Source of the DNA: JAEMQF01 sp963850525
GTDB lineage: Bacteria > Pseudomonadota > Gammaproteobacteria > Burkholderiales > Burkholderiaceae_C
Direction: 5' to 3'
NCBI GenBank assembly: GCA_963850525.1
Contig: CAWKLQ010000001.1
Coordinates: 434,001-498,000, forward strand
Length of the DNA stretch: 64,000 bases
A program made the translations under genes and the position numbers. Position 1 is the first letter of the stretch, and the number at the start of each line of letters is the position of its first letter. Below the pieces are notes generated by a model. It had not been told where the DNA came from, ran no database searches, and saw nothing but the letters and a program-made list of their open reading frames with translations. Of this stretch, positions 40,937 through 49,517 are shown one piece after another.

Positions 40937-43858
40937 TCAGTCCCGGTAGTCGCTCAGCGGCGGGCAGGTGCAGGACAGGTTGCGATCACCCCAGACGTTG
41001 TCGACCCGCGCCACGGGCGACCAGTACTTGGAGTGGCGCAGCTCCCGCAGCGCAAAGGCGGCCTGCTCGCGCGTGTAGGGATGCTTCCACGCATTGGCCA
41101 GCAGCGATGCAGCCGTGTGCGGTGCGTTCTTCAAGGGGTTATCGTCGCGCGGCCACTCGCCATTGGCAACCCGCGAAATTTCATGACGGATCGCGATCAT
41201 GGCGTCGCAAAAACGGTCGAGCTCGGCCAGCGATTCACTCTCGGTGGGCTCGACCATCAGCGTGCCGGGAACCGGGAAGCTCAAAGTCGGCGCGTGAAAA
41301 CCGTAGTCGATGAGGCGTTTCGCCACGTCTTCGGCGCCCACGCCAGTGGCGTCTTTGAGCGGGCGCAAGTCGAGAATGCATTCGTGCGCGACACCCCCAC
41401 CCTTGATTCCCGAAAGATTGCTGCTGTAGTGGACTTCGTAGTGATCGGCGAGCCGCGCAGCGACGTAGTTTGCCGACAGGATTGCGGTCTCGGTCGCGTG
41501 GCGCAGGCCGGCTGCGCCCATCATTCGCATGTACATCCAGCTGATCGGCAGCACGGCGGCGTTGCCGAGCGGCGCCGCTGACACCGCGCCGCCTGCCCTG
41601 TGTTCGTCAGCGCCGGAACTGCGGTGCCCTGGCAGGTAAGGAACCAGGTCTTCGACGACGCACACCGGCCCGACGCCCGGGCCGCCGCCGCCGTGCGGAA
41701 TGCAAAACGTCTTGTGCAAATTGAGGTGGCTCACGTCGCCGCCGAATTCCCCGGGTGCGGCGATTCCCACCAAGGCGTTCATGTTCGCGCCGTCCACGTA
41801 GACGCGCCCGCCGTGGCGGTGCACCAGGGCGCACAGTTCCTTGACCTGCGTGTCGAATACGCCGTAGGTGGAGGGGAAGGTGATCATCACGGCGGCCAGG
41901 CGCGGGCCGTATTCGCTGCACTTGGCGGCGAGGTCGGCGAGGTCGACGTTGCCGGACTCGTCGCAGCGCGTCACGACCACCTGAAGGCCTGCCATTTGCG
42001 CGCTCGCCGGATTCGTGCCGTGCGCCGATTCCGGAATCAGGCAGACGTTGCGACCCTTATCTCCGCGTGCCTCGTGCCACGCGGTGATTGCGAGCAAGCC
42101 CGCGAGTTCGCCTTGCGAGCCGGCGTTGGGCTGCAGGCTGACTCCGCTGTAGCCGGTGGCCTGGCACAGCCACGCTTCGAGCTGTTTGCGCAGTGTCACG
42201 TAGCCGGCGCGCTGGTCGGCCGGAGCAAACGGGTGCACGTTCGCGAATTCGGGCCAGGTGACAGGAATCATTTCGCTCGTCGCGTTGAGCTTCATCGTGC
42301 ATGAGCCGAGCGGAATCATGCATCGGTCCAGCGCCAGGTCTTTGTCGGCCAGACGCCGCAGGTAGCGAAGCATTTCGGTCTCGCTGCGGTGGCGGTGAAA
42401 GACTGGGTGCGCCAGGAAACTGCTGGACCGCGCCAGCGTCGCGGGGAATAGCGGTTCGACCGCAAGGTCGCTGCCGCGCCAGCGGGATTCCGTGTCGCCG
42501 GACGCCGCAGCGCTTGGCGCGAGACGCACCGAACCCAGCGCGGCACACAGGGCATCGACGTCGCTGCGCGTCGTCGTTTCGTCCAGCGTGATGCAAAGGC
42601 TCGTCGGCGAAGCTTTGCGCAGGTTGTAGCCCGCGTGCAGTGCCGCCTGCAGTGCCGCGTCCGTTGCCGAATCGGTTTGCACGTGCAGGGTGTCGAAGCC
42701 GCTTGGGTCGTGCAGCACAAAACCCAGTGCCCGTAGACTCCTTGCGAGGACAGCCGTGTAGCTGGCAATCCGGCCGGCGATGCGGCGCAAACCTTCTGCG
42801 CCGTGGTAAACCGCATACATGCTGGCCACGACGGCCGGCAGCACTTGCGCGGTACAGATGTTGCTCGTCGCCTTTTCGCGGCGAATGTGCTGTTCGCGGG
42901 TTTGCAGCGCCAGTCGATAGGCGGGGTTGCCATGCGCGTCGACGCTGACGCCGACCAACCGCCCTGGCAGGGCGCGCTTGAATTCATCCTTGGTCGCCAG
43001 GTAAGCCGCGTGCGGCCCGCCGTTGCCCATGGGCATGCCGAATCGCTGAGTGTTGCCTACGGCGATGTCTGCGCCCATCTCTCCCGGAGGCAGCAACAAG
43101 GTCAGCGCCAACAAGTCGGCGGCGACGATCGTCAATCCACCGCCTTGATGGACGCCTTCGATCAGCGGGCGCAAATCGCGCACCGTGCCGGTGACGCCAG
43201 GGTACTGGAACAACGCAGCGAATGCGTCGGCATGTGCGGCGTCGATCGCCGGGCCGACGATGACGCTGATGCCCAGCGGCTTGGCGCGCGTCTGCACGAC
43301 TTCGATGGTTTGCGGCAGTACATCGCTGGCGATGAAAAACCGTCTTGAGCTGGACTTTCCGACGCGCAGCGCCAGCGTCATCGCCTCCGCCGCGGCAGTG
43401 GCTTCGTCCAGCATCGACGCGCCGGCAACGCCCAAGCCCGTCAGATCGCAGACCATGGTCTGAAAATTGACCAGCGCCTCCAACCGGCCCTGCGAGATTT
43501 CCGCCTGGTAGGGTGTGTAGGCGGTATACCAAGCTGGGTTCTCGAGAACATTGCGCAAGATGACGCCCGGCGTGTGCGTGCCGTGGTAGCCCTGTCCGAT
43601 GCAACTCTTGACGACGCGGTTTTGCGCAGTGATGGTCCGCAGTTCGGCCAGCGCAGCCGCTTCGCCCACAGGAGGCGGCAAGTCCATGACTGCGCTGCGC
43701 GCGATGCCTTTGGGGATCACCGCGGCGATCAACGCCTGCCTGGACGTGGCGCCTATCGTCGCCAACATGCGGCGTTCGTCCGCAGCATCGATGCCAATGT
43801 GACGTGCTTGAAATTCGGTGGGGTCCTCGAGCGAGGCGAGCGAGTGGATCGTTGACAT
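40937..43858 (-). CDS. gcvP: Glycine dehydrogenase (decarboxylating), P-protein
   Basis: A 973-residue PLP-dependent enzyme that decarboxylates glycine and loads the aminomethyl group on GcvH. Both halves of the homodimeric type are present: the N-terminal half with GYHGTHTPGVILRNVLENP, and the C-terminal half with the PLP Lys in LNLHKTFCIPHGGGGPGVGP. It lies 60 bp behind gcvH on the same strand, at the end of a riboswitch-controlled operon. The stop converges on dsbD 8 bp away. Confidence 0.96.
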   Translation of the reverse strand: MSTIHSLASLEDPTEFQARHIGIDAADERRMLATIGATSRQALIAAVIPKGIARSAVMDLPPPVGEAAALAELRTITAQNRVVKSCIGQGYHGTHTPGVILRNVLENPAWYTAYTPYQAEISQGRLEALVNFQTMVCDLTGLGVAGASMLDEATAAAEAMTLALRVGKSSSRRFFIASDVLPQTIEVVQTRAKPLGISVIVGPAIDAAHADAFAALFQYPGVTGTVRDLRPLIEGVHQGGGLTIVAADLLALTLLLPPGEMGADIAVGNTQRFGMPMGNGGPHAAYLATKDEFKRALPGRLVGVSVDAHGNPAYRLALQTREQHIRREKATSNICTAQVLPAVVASMYAVYHGAEGLRRIAGRIASYTAVLARSLRALGFVLHDPSGFDTLHVQTDSATDAALQAALHAGYNLRKASPTSLCITLDETTTRSDVDALCAALGSVRLAPSAAASGDTESRWRGSDLAVEPLFPATLARSSSFLAHPVFHRHRSETEMLRYLRRLADKDLALDRCMIPLGSCTMKLNATSEMIPVTWPEFANVHPFAPADQRAGYVTLRKQLEAWLCQATGYSGVSLQPNAGSQGELAGLLAITAWHEARGDKGRNVCLIPESAHGTNPASAQMAGLQVVVTRCDESGNVDLADLAAKCSEYGPRLAAVMITFPSTYGVFDTQVKELCALVHRHGGRVYVDGANMNALVGIAAPGEFGGDVSHLNLHKTFCIPHGGGGPGVGPVCVVEDLVPYLPGHRSSGADEHRAGGAVSAAPLGNAAVLPISWMYMRMMGAAGLRHATETAILSANYVAARLADHYEVHYSSNLSGIKGGGVAHECILDLRPLKDATGVGAEDVAKRLIDYGFHAPTLSFPVPGTLMVEPTESESLAELDRFCDAMIAIRHEISRVANGEWPRDDNPLKNAPHTAASLLANAWKHPYTREQAAFALRELRHSKYWSPVARVDNVWGDRNLSCTCPPLSDYRD

Positions 43859-43918
43859 CGGGGGGGCGAGTTCGCAGGGGTGGAGTCGGCGCTGATGGCG
43901 TGCAGGAGCGTGGTCGAA

Positions 43919-44293
43919 TCAGACCTTCTTGAGCAGCGCGTCGTAGCCCGGGCCATCCATGAGTTGTTCGAACTCGGCCATGTGGCTGACGTGGACCTTG
44001 AAGAACCAGCCGTGGCCGAGGGGATCCGTGTTCGCCAACGACGGGTCGCTCCGCAGCGCCCCGTTGACTTCGACCACCTCGCCGCTCACTGGCATGTAGA
44101 GGTCAGCAGCGGCTTTCACTGACTCGACGACGCCGGCGACTTCACCTCGCTTGAACGTCGTGCCTACCGCGGGCAGATCGACGAAAACCACGTCTCCCAA
44201 AGCGTCTTGCGCATGGTGCGTGATTCCCACGGTGGCGGCTTCGTGGTCTTCGATGTTGATCCATTCGTGGTCGGCGGTGTACATCGTCGTCAT
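43919..44293 (-). CDS. gcvH: Glycine cleavage system H protein
   Basis: A 124-residue lipoyl carrier protein. The lipoylated Lys60 lies in GVVESVKAAADLY, and the start MYTADHEWI is diagnostic. It shuttles the aminomethyl group between GcvP, GcvT and lipoamide dehydrogenase. The ATG at 44293 is supported by AGGAG seven bases upstream; a second ATG three codons later is possible. It lies 75 bp after gcvT. Confidence 0.95.
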   Translation of the reverse strand: MTTMYTADHEWINIEDHEAATVGITHHAQDALGDVVFVDLPAVGTTFKRGEVAGVVESVKAAADLYMPVSGEVVEVNGALRSDPSLANTDPLGHGWFFKVHVSHMAEFEQLMDGPGYDALLKKV

Positions 44294-44368
44294 CGGTGTC
44301 TCCTGTGTAAGTCTCGGTCTGGCATCGGCCGGGTGGTGGGAAATGAGATTGCGCAAGGTGAGGCTCGC

Positions 44369-45487
44369 CTAACCTCGGAAATAACGATGCGGTGTGAACG
44401 GCAAGGGCGTGACCCGCATCGGCTGCGCCTTGCCGCGCACGTCGGCATAGAGTTCGTGACTGGGCAACGCGTGATTCGCAGCGACGTAGCCCATCGCGAT
44501 TGGCTTGTCGACGCTCGGTGCAATCGTGCCGCTCGTGACTTTGCCGAGTTTGTGCCCCTGCGCATCGTGCAGCACGGCGCCTTCGCGCACCGGCGCCCGC
44601 TCCAGCCCGAGCAGGCCGACGCGTTTTACCGCGCAGCCGCGCGCGAGTTGGGCACCGATGGCGTCCGCGCCGGGGTAGCCCCCCGCCCTGGCACCGCCGG
44701 GGCGACGGATCTTTTGAATCGCCCAGGCCAGGCCCGCTTCGATGGGGGTGGTGGCGCTGTCGATGTCATGGCCGTAAAGACACATGCCGGCTTCCATGCG
44801 CAAGGTATCGCGCGCGCCCAAGCCCGCAGGCTTGACCTCGGGCATCGCGAGCAGGGCGCGTGCAAGCTCGGTGGCGCGGTCGGCCGGCACGGAAATCTCG
44901 AAGCCGTCTTCGCCCGTGTAGCCACTTCGGGTGACGTGGCACGTCGACCCCAGCAGTTCGACGCTCATCCCCGACATGAAGATCAGTCGAGGCAGCGCCG
45001 CGCTGAGCCGACCGAGCGCGGCAGCGGCGAGGGGGCCTTGCAAGGCGAGCAAGGCCTGCTGCGGCAGGGGCTGAATCGAGCACCGATGGCCGATGTGCGT
45101 CATCAGGTGCTGCATGTCGGCCTGCTTGCACGAGGCGTTGACGACCAGCAGCAGGTCGCCTTCGCGCCGCGTGATCATCAAGTCGTCGAGGATGCCGCCG
45201 TTGCTGTTCGTGAAGTACGAGTAGCGTTGTTTGCCAATGCCCAACTCGACCACGTCTGCCGGGAGCAGGGTTTCCAGGGCTCTTGCGGCGTCGTCGCCGA
45301 CGAGGCGGACCTGACCCATGTGCGACACGTCGAACAGCGCTGCTGAGCTTCGGCAGTGGCGGTGCTCGGCGATGATTCCCGCGGGGTAACTCACCGGCAT
45401 CGAGTACCCGGCGAACGTCACCATCTTGGCGCCGAGCTCCTGGTGCAATGCGTGCAGCGGGGTCTTCAGCAGTTCAGTGTCGGACAT
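44369..45487 (-). CDS. gcvT: Aminomethyltransferase, T-protein
   Basis: A 372-residue folate-dependent enzyme that transfers the methylene group from GcvH to tetrahydrofolate, releasing ammonia. Typical segments are TPLHALHQELGAKMVTFAGY, ALFDVSHMGQVRL, SGYTGEDGFEI and LGARDTLRMEAGMCLYGHD. It is the first gene of the gcvT-gcvH-gcvP operon. Its AGGAG site (45494-45498 region) can pair with an upstream CTCC in the leader, as expected for translation control by the riboswitch. Confidence 0.96.
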   Translation of the reverse strand: MSDTELLKTPLHALHQELGAKMVTFAGYSMPVSYPAGIIAEHRHCRSSAALFDVSHMGQVRLVGDDAARALETLLPADVVELGIGKQRYSYFTNSNGGILDDLMITRREGDLLLVVNASCKQADMQHLMTHIGHRCSIQPLPQQALLALQGPLAAAALGRLSAALPRLIFMSGMSVELLGSTCHVTRSGYTGEDGFEISVPADRATELARALLAMPEVKPAGLGARDTLRMEAGMCLYGHDIDSATTPIEAGLAWAIQKIRRPGGARAGGYPGADAIGAQLARGCAVKRVGLLGLERAPVREGAVLHDAQGHKLGKVTSGTIAPSVDKPIAMGYVAANHALPSHELYADVRGKAQPMRVTPLPFTPHRYFRG

Positions 45488-45550
45488 GGCGATGCTCCTG
45501 TCGGAGTGTGCCCATTGGCACTTTGCGCACCGGTGCCAACGTGCGCACCG
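45485..45550 (-). promoter_or_regulatory. Putative expression platform of the glycine riboswitch
   Basis: Between the second aptamer and gcvT the RNA can form either a hairpin with arms TTGGCAC and GTGCCAA (45515-45539) or a pairing between two copies of TGCGCA (45524-45529 and 45542-45547). These are mutually exclusive. A further small hairpin, CTCC-GACA-GGAG (45495-45506), can hide the gcvT ribosome binding site. No U-run follows, so translational rather than transcriptional control is suggested. Confidence 0.5.
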
Positions 45551-45557
45551 AACATGT

Positions 45558-45775
45558 CCTCTCTGTCCGCTTTACCTGAGAGATTGGCGGCTCCGCGCTT
45601 GGCCGGAACCGCTTGCCCCTTCGGTGGGCCCGCTCGGGGCGGGCCTCTCTCCAGCGAGGAACGCCACGGAAACTTCCCCGGGGCGGGTGCCAGTCCTTTT
45701 TGCCTGAGCGTTCGAGCCCTGCGATCCCGGCTCTGCGCCTTCGGCGGCCTGATCTTGCAAGGCTCTCTCCTGGCG
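45558..45775 (-). ncRNA. Tandem glycine riboswitch of gcvTHP
   Basis: On the minus strand two glycine aptamers follow each other. Aptamer I (45689-45773) shows GGAGAGAGCC, GCCGAAGG and CTCAGGCAAAAAGGACTG. Aptamer II (45558-45653) shows TGGAGAGAGGCC, CACCGAAGGGG and CTCTCAGGTAAAGCGGACAG. These are the conserved cores of the gcvT-type riboswitch. The linker is about 35 nt. The start lies about 40 nt from the left end of an insertion sequence. Confidence 0.95.
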
Positions 45776-45780
45776 CGGCC

Positions 45781-45786
45781 AGTGTA
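45781..45786 (-). promoter_or_regulatory. Possible -10 element of the gcvTHP transcript
   Basis: TACACT on the minus strand lies directly before the first aptamer. A 17-bp spacing puts the -35 region inside the 15-bp target duplication of the IS, so the core promoter may survive but sequences further upstream are cut off by the insertion. Confidence 0.3.
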
Positions 45787-45797
45787 GCAGCGGCTTG

Positions 45798-45812
45798 AAC
45801 GGCTGAGCCCAG
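45798..45812. repeat. Target-site duplication, left copy
   Basis: AACGGCTGAGCCCAG, identical to 47337-47351 on the other side of the insertion sequence. Confidence 0.85.
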
Positions 45813-47336
45813 TGTGGCCCCAAGACAGTAATGTCCCCTGCGCACAAAGTAGAAGTGTCCCCTTGGCTGTTCGAGGAGGCACGAGGTGGCGCAGGAGTTG
45901 GAGCTGATGAGTCAGAAGGAAGTACACCGGCTTGAGGTGATCAAACGGGTGAAGGACGGGGGTCTGAAGCAGGCCCATGCGGCCAAGCTGCTCGGGTTGT
46001 CGGTGCGTCAGGTCAAGCGGCTGTGCCGGCGCGTTCGCGAGCAGGGCAGGCAGGGGCTGGTTTCACGCAGGCGAGGCCAGGCGAGCCATCGGCGGATTTG
46101 TGCTGAGCGGCGCGAGCACTATATGCAGCTCGTGCGCAGCCAATACGCTGACTTTGGCCCGCAGTTGGCGCACGAGTACCTGCAGCGCGAGCACGGCTTT
46201 GAGTGGAGCGTGGAGACCTTGCGCGGCTGGATGATGCAGGCCGGGCTGTGGCAGGCCAAGCGGCGCCGGGCGCAGCGGGTGCACAGCCCACGTGCGCGGC
46301 GCGAGTGCCAGGGCGAGCTGGTGCAGATCGATGGCAGCCATCACGACTGGTTCGAGGGGCGATCGACCAAGTGTTGCCTGATCGCGTTCATCGATGACGC
46401 CACGGGCCGGGTGCTGGGTGCGAGGTTTTTCGAACAGGAGACCACCCAAGGCTATCTGGCTGTGCTGCATGCGCTGGTGCAGCGAGTTGGCGCGCCGTTG
46501 GCCCTGTACAGCGACCGCCACGGCATCTTCACCAAGGCGGATCCGGAGGACGCCAAGCCCACGCAATTCGAGCGCGCGCTGCTGCAGCTGCAAATCGAGC
46601 CCATCTGCGCGCGCAGCCCGCAGGCCAAGGGGCGCGTGGAGCGGCTGTTCCAAACGCTGCAGGACCGCATGTGCAAGGCTATGCGGTTGCAGGGCATCGA
46701 CAACATCGCGCAAGCCAATCCCTGGCTGGACGAATATCTGCGCGAGCACAACCGGCGCTTTGCAGTCAACCCCCAACAGGCGCAGGACATGCACCGGCCT
46801 TGGGCTGGCAGCGCGCAGGCGCTGGCCGATATCTGCTCGCTGCACCACCAGCGCCAGCTCAGCGCCCAGGGCGCGTGCAAGTTCGAGGGCAGCATCGTGC
46901 AGTTGTGCCCCAAGCAGCCGCATGCGCCCAAGGCGCGCGCGATGGTGGACATCGCACAGCATGGGGATGGGACGCTGCACTTGAGCTATCGGGGCCAAGC
47001 GCTGACCTTCCGAAGCTATGCCGTGCATGAGCGCACGCAGAGCAACCAAGCAGAGGATCCCAAGACGCTCAACACAAGGGTGAGCAAGGCACGCGATGCG
47101 CAGCACTCCAAACTGCTGCGCCTCAGGGCCGAATTGGCCTTCCAGGACGAGCAGCGCAAACGCGGCATCTTCCGTCCCGACACCCCTCCCATCGTGCCGC
47201 GCGCGGGGGCCCGCCGCTCCGGGCTACGCCCTGCGCGGCCGGCCCCCGCGCCTGGTTGACCATCCTTCGCACCCGTCTCACGAAGGGGACATTTCTATCT
47301 TGGTCAAACAGGGGACATTTCTACTTTGGGTTGACA
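45813..47336 (+). mobile_element. Complete ISNCY-type (IS1202-like) insertion sequence
   Basis: A 1,524-bp element bounded by TGT...ACA ends and a 15-bp direct repeat. The terminal 28 bp match the reverse complement of the other end at 21 positions, with the last ten (ATGTCCCCTG) identical. Each end holds a second inner copy of the TAGAARTGTCCCCTT-like motif (45849-45864 on the left, 47282-47298 on the right), so the ends are two-part transposase-binding sites. One transposase gene fills the element. Intact ends, an intact frame and a perfect target duplication indicate recent insertion. Confidence 0.88.
45886..47259 (+). CDS. ISNCY-family transposase
   Basis: A 457-residue transposase. The N-terminal helix-turn-helix (LKQAHAAKLLGLSVRQVKRLCRRVREQG) is followed by an RNase H-like DDE core: Asp in VQIDGSHHDWFEG, Asp in LYSDRHGIF and Glu in KGRVERLFQTLQDRM. 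The C-terminus contains a beta-rich domain and a basic, Pro-rich tail. The GTG start at 45886 is preceded by GAGGAGG. The reading frame is intact, so the element may still be mobile. Confidence 0.9.
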   Translation: MAQELELMSQKEVHRLEVIKRVKDGGLKQAHAAKLLGLSVRQVKRLCRRVREQGRQGLVSRRRGQASHRRICAERREHYMQLVRSQYADFGPQLAHEYLQREHGFEWSVETLRGWMMQAGLWQAKRRRAQRVHSPRARRECQGELVQIDGSHHDWFEGRSTKCCLIAFIDDATGRVLGARFFEQETTQGYLAVLHALVQRVGAPLALYSDRHGIFTKADPEDAKPTQFERALLQLQIEPICARSPQAKGRVERLFQTLQDRMCKAMRLQGIDNIAQANPWLDEYLREHNRRFAVNPQQAQDMHRPWAGSAQALADICSLHHQRQLSAQGACKFEGSIVQLCPKQPHAPKARAMVDIAQHGDGTLHLSYRGQALTFRSYAVHERTQSNQAEDPKTLNTRVSKARDAQHSKLLRLRAELAFQDEQRKRGIFRPDTPPIVPRAGARRSGLRPARPAPAPG

Positions 47337-47351
47337 AACGGCTGAGCCCAG
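47337..47351. repeat. Target-site duplication, right copy
   Basis: A second copy of AACGGCTGAGCCCAG, directly after the TTGACA right end of the element. Confidence 0.85.
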
Positions 47352-47385
47352 CTCGCAAGTGCACGCGCTGACCCAAGACGCCTCT

Positions 47386-47391
47386 GATAAT
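47386..47391 (+). promoter_or_regulatory. -10-like element of rlmD
   Basis: GATAAT ends 6 nt before the rlmD ATG. Its -35 region would lie about 47363-47368, outside the insertion sequence, so the IS may not have removed the rlmD promoter. Confidence 0.4.
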
Positions 47392-47397
47392 GAGGCA

Positions 47398-48774
47398 ATG
47401 ACAGGAGCTCAAGAGTGGTTGCGCATCGAGTCGCTCGATCTCGACGCGCAAGGTGTTGCGCACAATGCCGAAGGCAAGGTCGTGTTCGTCGAGGACGCTC
47501 TGCCCGGCGAGGAAGTCATCGTCAGGGTGGGCCGCAACAAGAACCAATGGGAGCAGGCGACGCCAGTGGCCTGGCGGCGCGAGAGTTCGCAGCGCGTCAC
47601 GCCGCGCTGCCCGCACTACGGAACGTGCGGTGGCTGCAAGATGCAGCACCTTTACGTCGGCGCGCAGCTTGCGGTGAAACAGCGCGCACTCGAAGACGCA
47701 CTTTGGCATCTCGGCAAGGTTCGCGCCGAGCAGATCTTGCGGCCGATCGAAGGGCCGGCTTGGGGCTATCGCTATCGCGGTCGTCTGTCGGTTCGGTACG
47801 TCGCCAAGAAAGGCAAAGTGCTGGTGGGTTTTCACGAGCGCAAGTCGAGCTTTGTTGCCGACATGAGCCGCTGCGAAATCTTGCCTCCGGCCCTGAGTTC
47901 GCTCTTGCTGCCGCTGCGCGAGCTGATCGGCAGCATGGACGAGCGCGATCGTCTGCCCCAGATCGAATTTGCTCTGGGCGACAGCACAACAGCCCTGGTG
48001 CTGCGCCATCTCCAGCCGCTCGGCGCTGCGGACCGGTCGCGACTGCGCGAGTTCGGCGCATTGCACAACGTTCAGTGGTGGCTGCAGGCGCAAGGACCGG
48101 CGAGCGCGTGCCCGTTGATTGAATCTGACGCGCCGCTGGTCTACGCACTTCCCGAGTTCGGGGTGCACATCGCGTTCACGCCGACCGACTTCACCCAGGT
48201 CAACTCGCAAATCAATCGTGTCCTCGTTGCCCGCGCGATTCGTCTGCTCGATTTGCAGCCTCGCGAACGGGTCATCGACTGGTTTTGTGGTCTGGGCAAT
48301 TTCACGCTGCCGATCGCGACCCGCTCCCGCCAAGTGCTCGGAGTCGAAGGCAGCGAAGTGCTGGTGCAGCGCGCGCGCGAAAACGCCACGCGCAATGCAT
48401 TGCAGGACCGAGCGAGTTTCGCGACGCGCAACCTCTTCGCGTTGTCGCTGGCCGACTTGGCCGCCTATGGGCACGCCGACAAATGGCTCATCGATCCGCC
48501 GCGCGAAGGCGCGTTCGCGCTGATCAAGGCGCTGGCGGATCTGGCCGAAGCGCCGCCGGCGGACCAAGGATTCGCCGTGCCGCAGCGCATCGTCTACGTC
48601 AGCTGCAACCCAGCGACGCTGGCGCGCGACGCGGGCTTGCTGGTGCACCGGGCCGGCTATCGCTGTCTCGCGGCAGGCGCAGTCAACATGTTCCCGCACA
48701 CCGCGCACGTGGAAAGCATTGCGGTGTTTGAACGCGCCGAGGTGGCGTCGGCCCAAGCTCCTCCCGAAACATGA
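47398..48774 (+). CDS. rlmD: 23S rRNA (uracil(1939)-C(5))-methyltransferase
   Basis: A 458-residue SAM-dependent methyltransferase with an N-terminal TRAM domain (LDLDAQGVAHNAEGKVVFVEDALPGE), a 4Fe-4S cluster motif (CPHYGTCGGCKMQHL) and a Rossmann core. FTQVNSQIN precedes the SAM-binding strand WFCGLGNFTLPIA. The catalytic Cys is in VSCNPATLARD. The pattern fits RlmD rather than RlmC. The ATG at 47398 is used; the upstream 13 codons have no family similarity. Confidence 0.92.
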   Translation: MTGAQEWLRIESLDLDAQGVAHNAEGKVVFVEDALPGEEVIVRVGRNKNQWEQATPVAWRRESSQRVTPRCPHYGTCGGCKMQHLYVGAQLAVKQRALEDALWHLGKVRAEQILRPIEGPAWGYRYRGRLSVRYVAKKGKVLVGFHERKSSFVADMSRCEILPPALSSLLLPLRELIGSMDERDRLPQIEFALGDSTTALVLRHLQPLGAADRSRLREFGALHNVQWWLQAQGPASACPLIESDAPLVYALPEFGVHIAFTPTDFTQVNSQINRVLVARAIRLLDLQPRERVIDWFCGLGNFTLPIATRSRQVLGVEGSEVLVQRARENATRNALQDRASFATRNLFALSLADLAAYGHADKWLIDPPREGAFALIKALADLAEAPPADQGFAVPQRIVYVSCNPATLARDAGLLVHRAGYRCLAAGAVNMFPHTAHVESIAVFERAEVASAQAPPET

Positions 48775-48797
48775 AAAATGGGGCCCGCAGGCCCCAT
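48774..48797 (-). terminator. Rho-independent terminator of the Bax-inhibitor gene
   Basis: On the minus strand the arms ATGGGGCC and GGCCCCAT enclose TGCG and are followed by TTTTT, just behind the Bax-inhibitor-like gene's stop. On the plus strand it has no T run. Confidence 0.85.
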
Positions 48798-48818
48798 CTG
48801 GAATTCAGGCGTCACGCC

Positions 48819-49517
48819 TCAGTCGTTGTTGCTGCCGGCAATGCCGAGCAGCGCGAGCAGCGATTGGAAGACGTTGTACAGGCTCAGGTAAACGCCCAAG
48901 GTCGCCGTGATGTAGTTGGTTTCTTCGCCGTCCTGAACGCGCTTCAGGTCATACAGGATGAAGGCGGAGAAGATGCCGATCGCCAGCACCGCAATCGTGA
49001 TCATCAGTGCGCTGGACTGCAGGAAGATGTTTGCCACGCCGGCAACGAGCAGCATGATCGCGCCGATGAACAGCCACTTACCCATTGCCGTGAGGTCACG
49101 CTTGATGACCGACGACAGCGTCGCCATCCCCAGGAAAATCAATCCCGTGCCGGTGAAAGCGGTCATGATCAGGCCCGCGCCGTTGGACAGGCCCAGCACC
49201 GCGCCGATGAGCCGGGACAACATCAGCCCCATGAAGAAGGTGAACGCCAGCAGCACTGGCACGCCGGCGGCCGAGTTCTTCAACTTTTCAATCGCGAAGA
49301 TGAAGCCGAAAGCGCCGACAAGGAAAATGATCGCGCTCATCCCCACACCCATGCCGCGCACGAGACCGGTGGAGACTCCCAGCCATGCACCCGCGACCGT
49401 GGGCACCATCGACAGGGCGAGCAGCCAATACGTATTGCGCAGAACGCGATTGCGTTGCTCAACTGAAACGCTGCCACTCAAGCGGTCAGCATAAGCAGTT
49501 TGCAGGCTTTGATCCAT
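48819..49517 (-). CDS. Bax inhibitor-1/YccA family membrane protein
   Basis: A 232-residue inner-membrane protein with seven hydrophobic helices after a soluble N-terminus (SVEQRNRVLRNTYWLLALSM). Typical BI-1 segments are FIFAIEKLKNSAAGVPVLLAFTFFMGLMLS and the C-terminal SAFILYDLKRVQDGEETNYI with its conserved acidic residue. In E. coli YccA modulates the FtsH protease; ftsH lies 7 kb away but is not adjacent. GGAGG precedes the ATG at 49517. Confidence 0.88.
   Translation of the reverse strand: MDQSLQTAYADRLSGSVSVEQRNRVLRNTYWLLALSMVPTVAGAWLGVSTGLVRGMGVGMSAIIFLVGAFGFIFAIEKLKNSAAGVPVLLAFTFFMGLMLSRLIGAVLGLSNGAGLIMTAFTGTGLIFLGMATLSSVIKRDLTAMGKWLFIGAIMLLVAGVANIFLQSSALMITIAVLAIGIFSAFILYDLKRVQDGEETNYITATLGVYLSLYNVFQSLLALLGIAGSNND

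Noticed and set aside
47331..47365. Hybrid promoter from the TTGACA end of the IS into rlmD
   Set aside because: TTGACA is a perfect -35, but 16-18 bp downstream the sequence is CGCAAG-like, not a -10. The GATAAT near rlmD is about 49 bp away.
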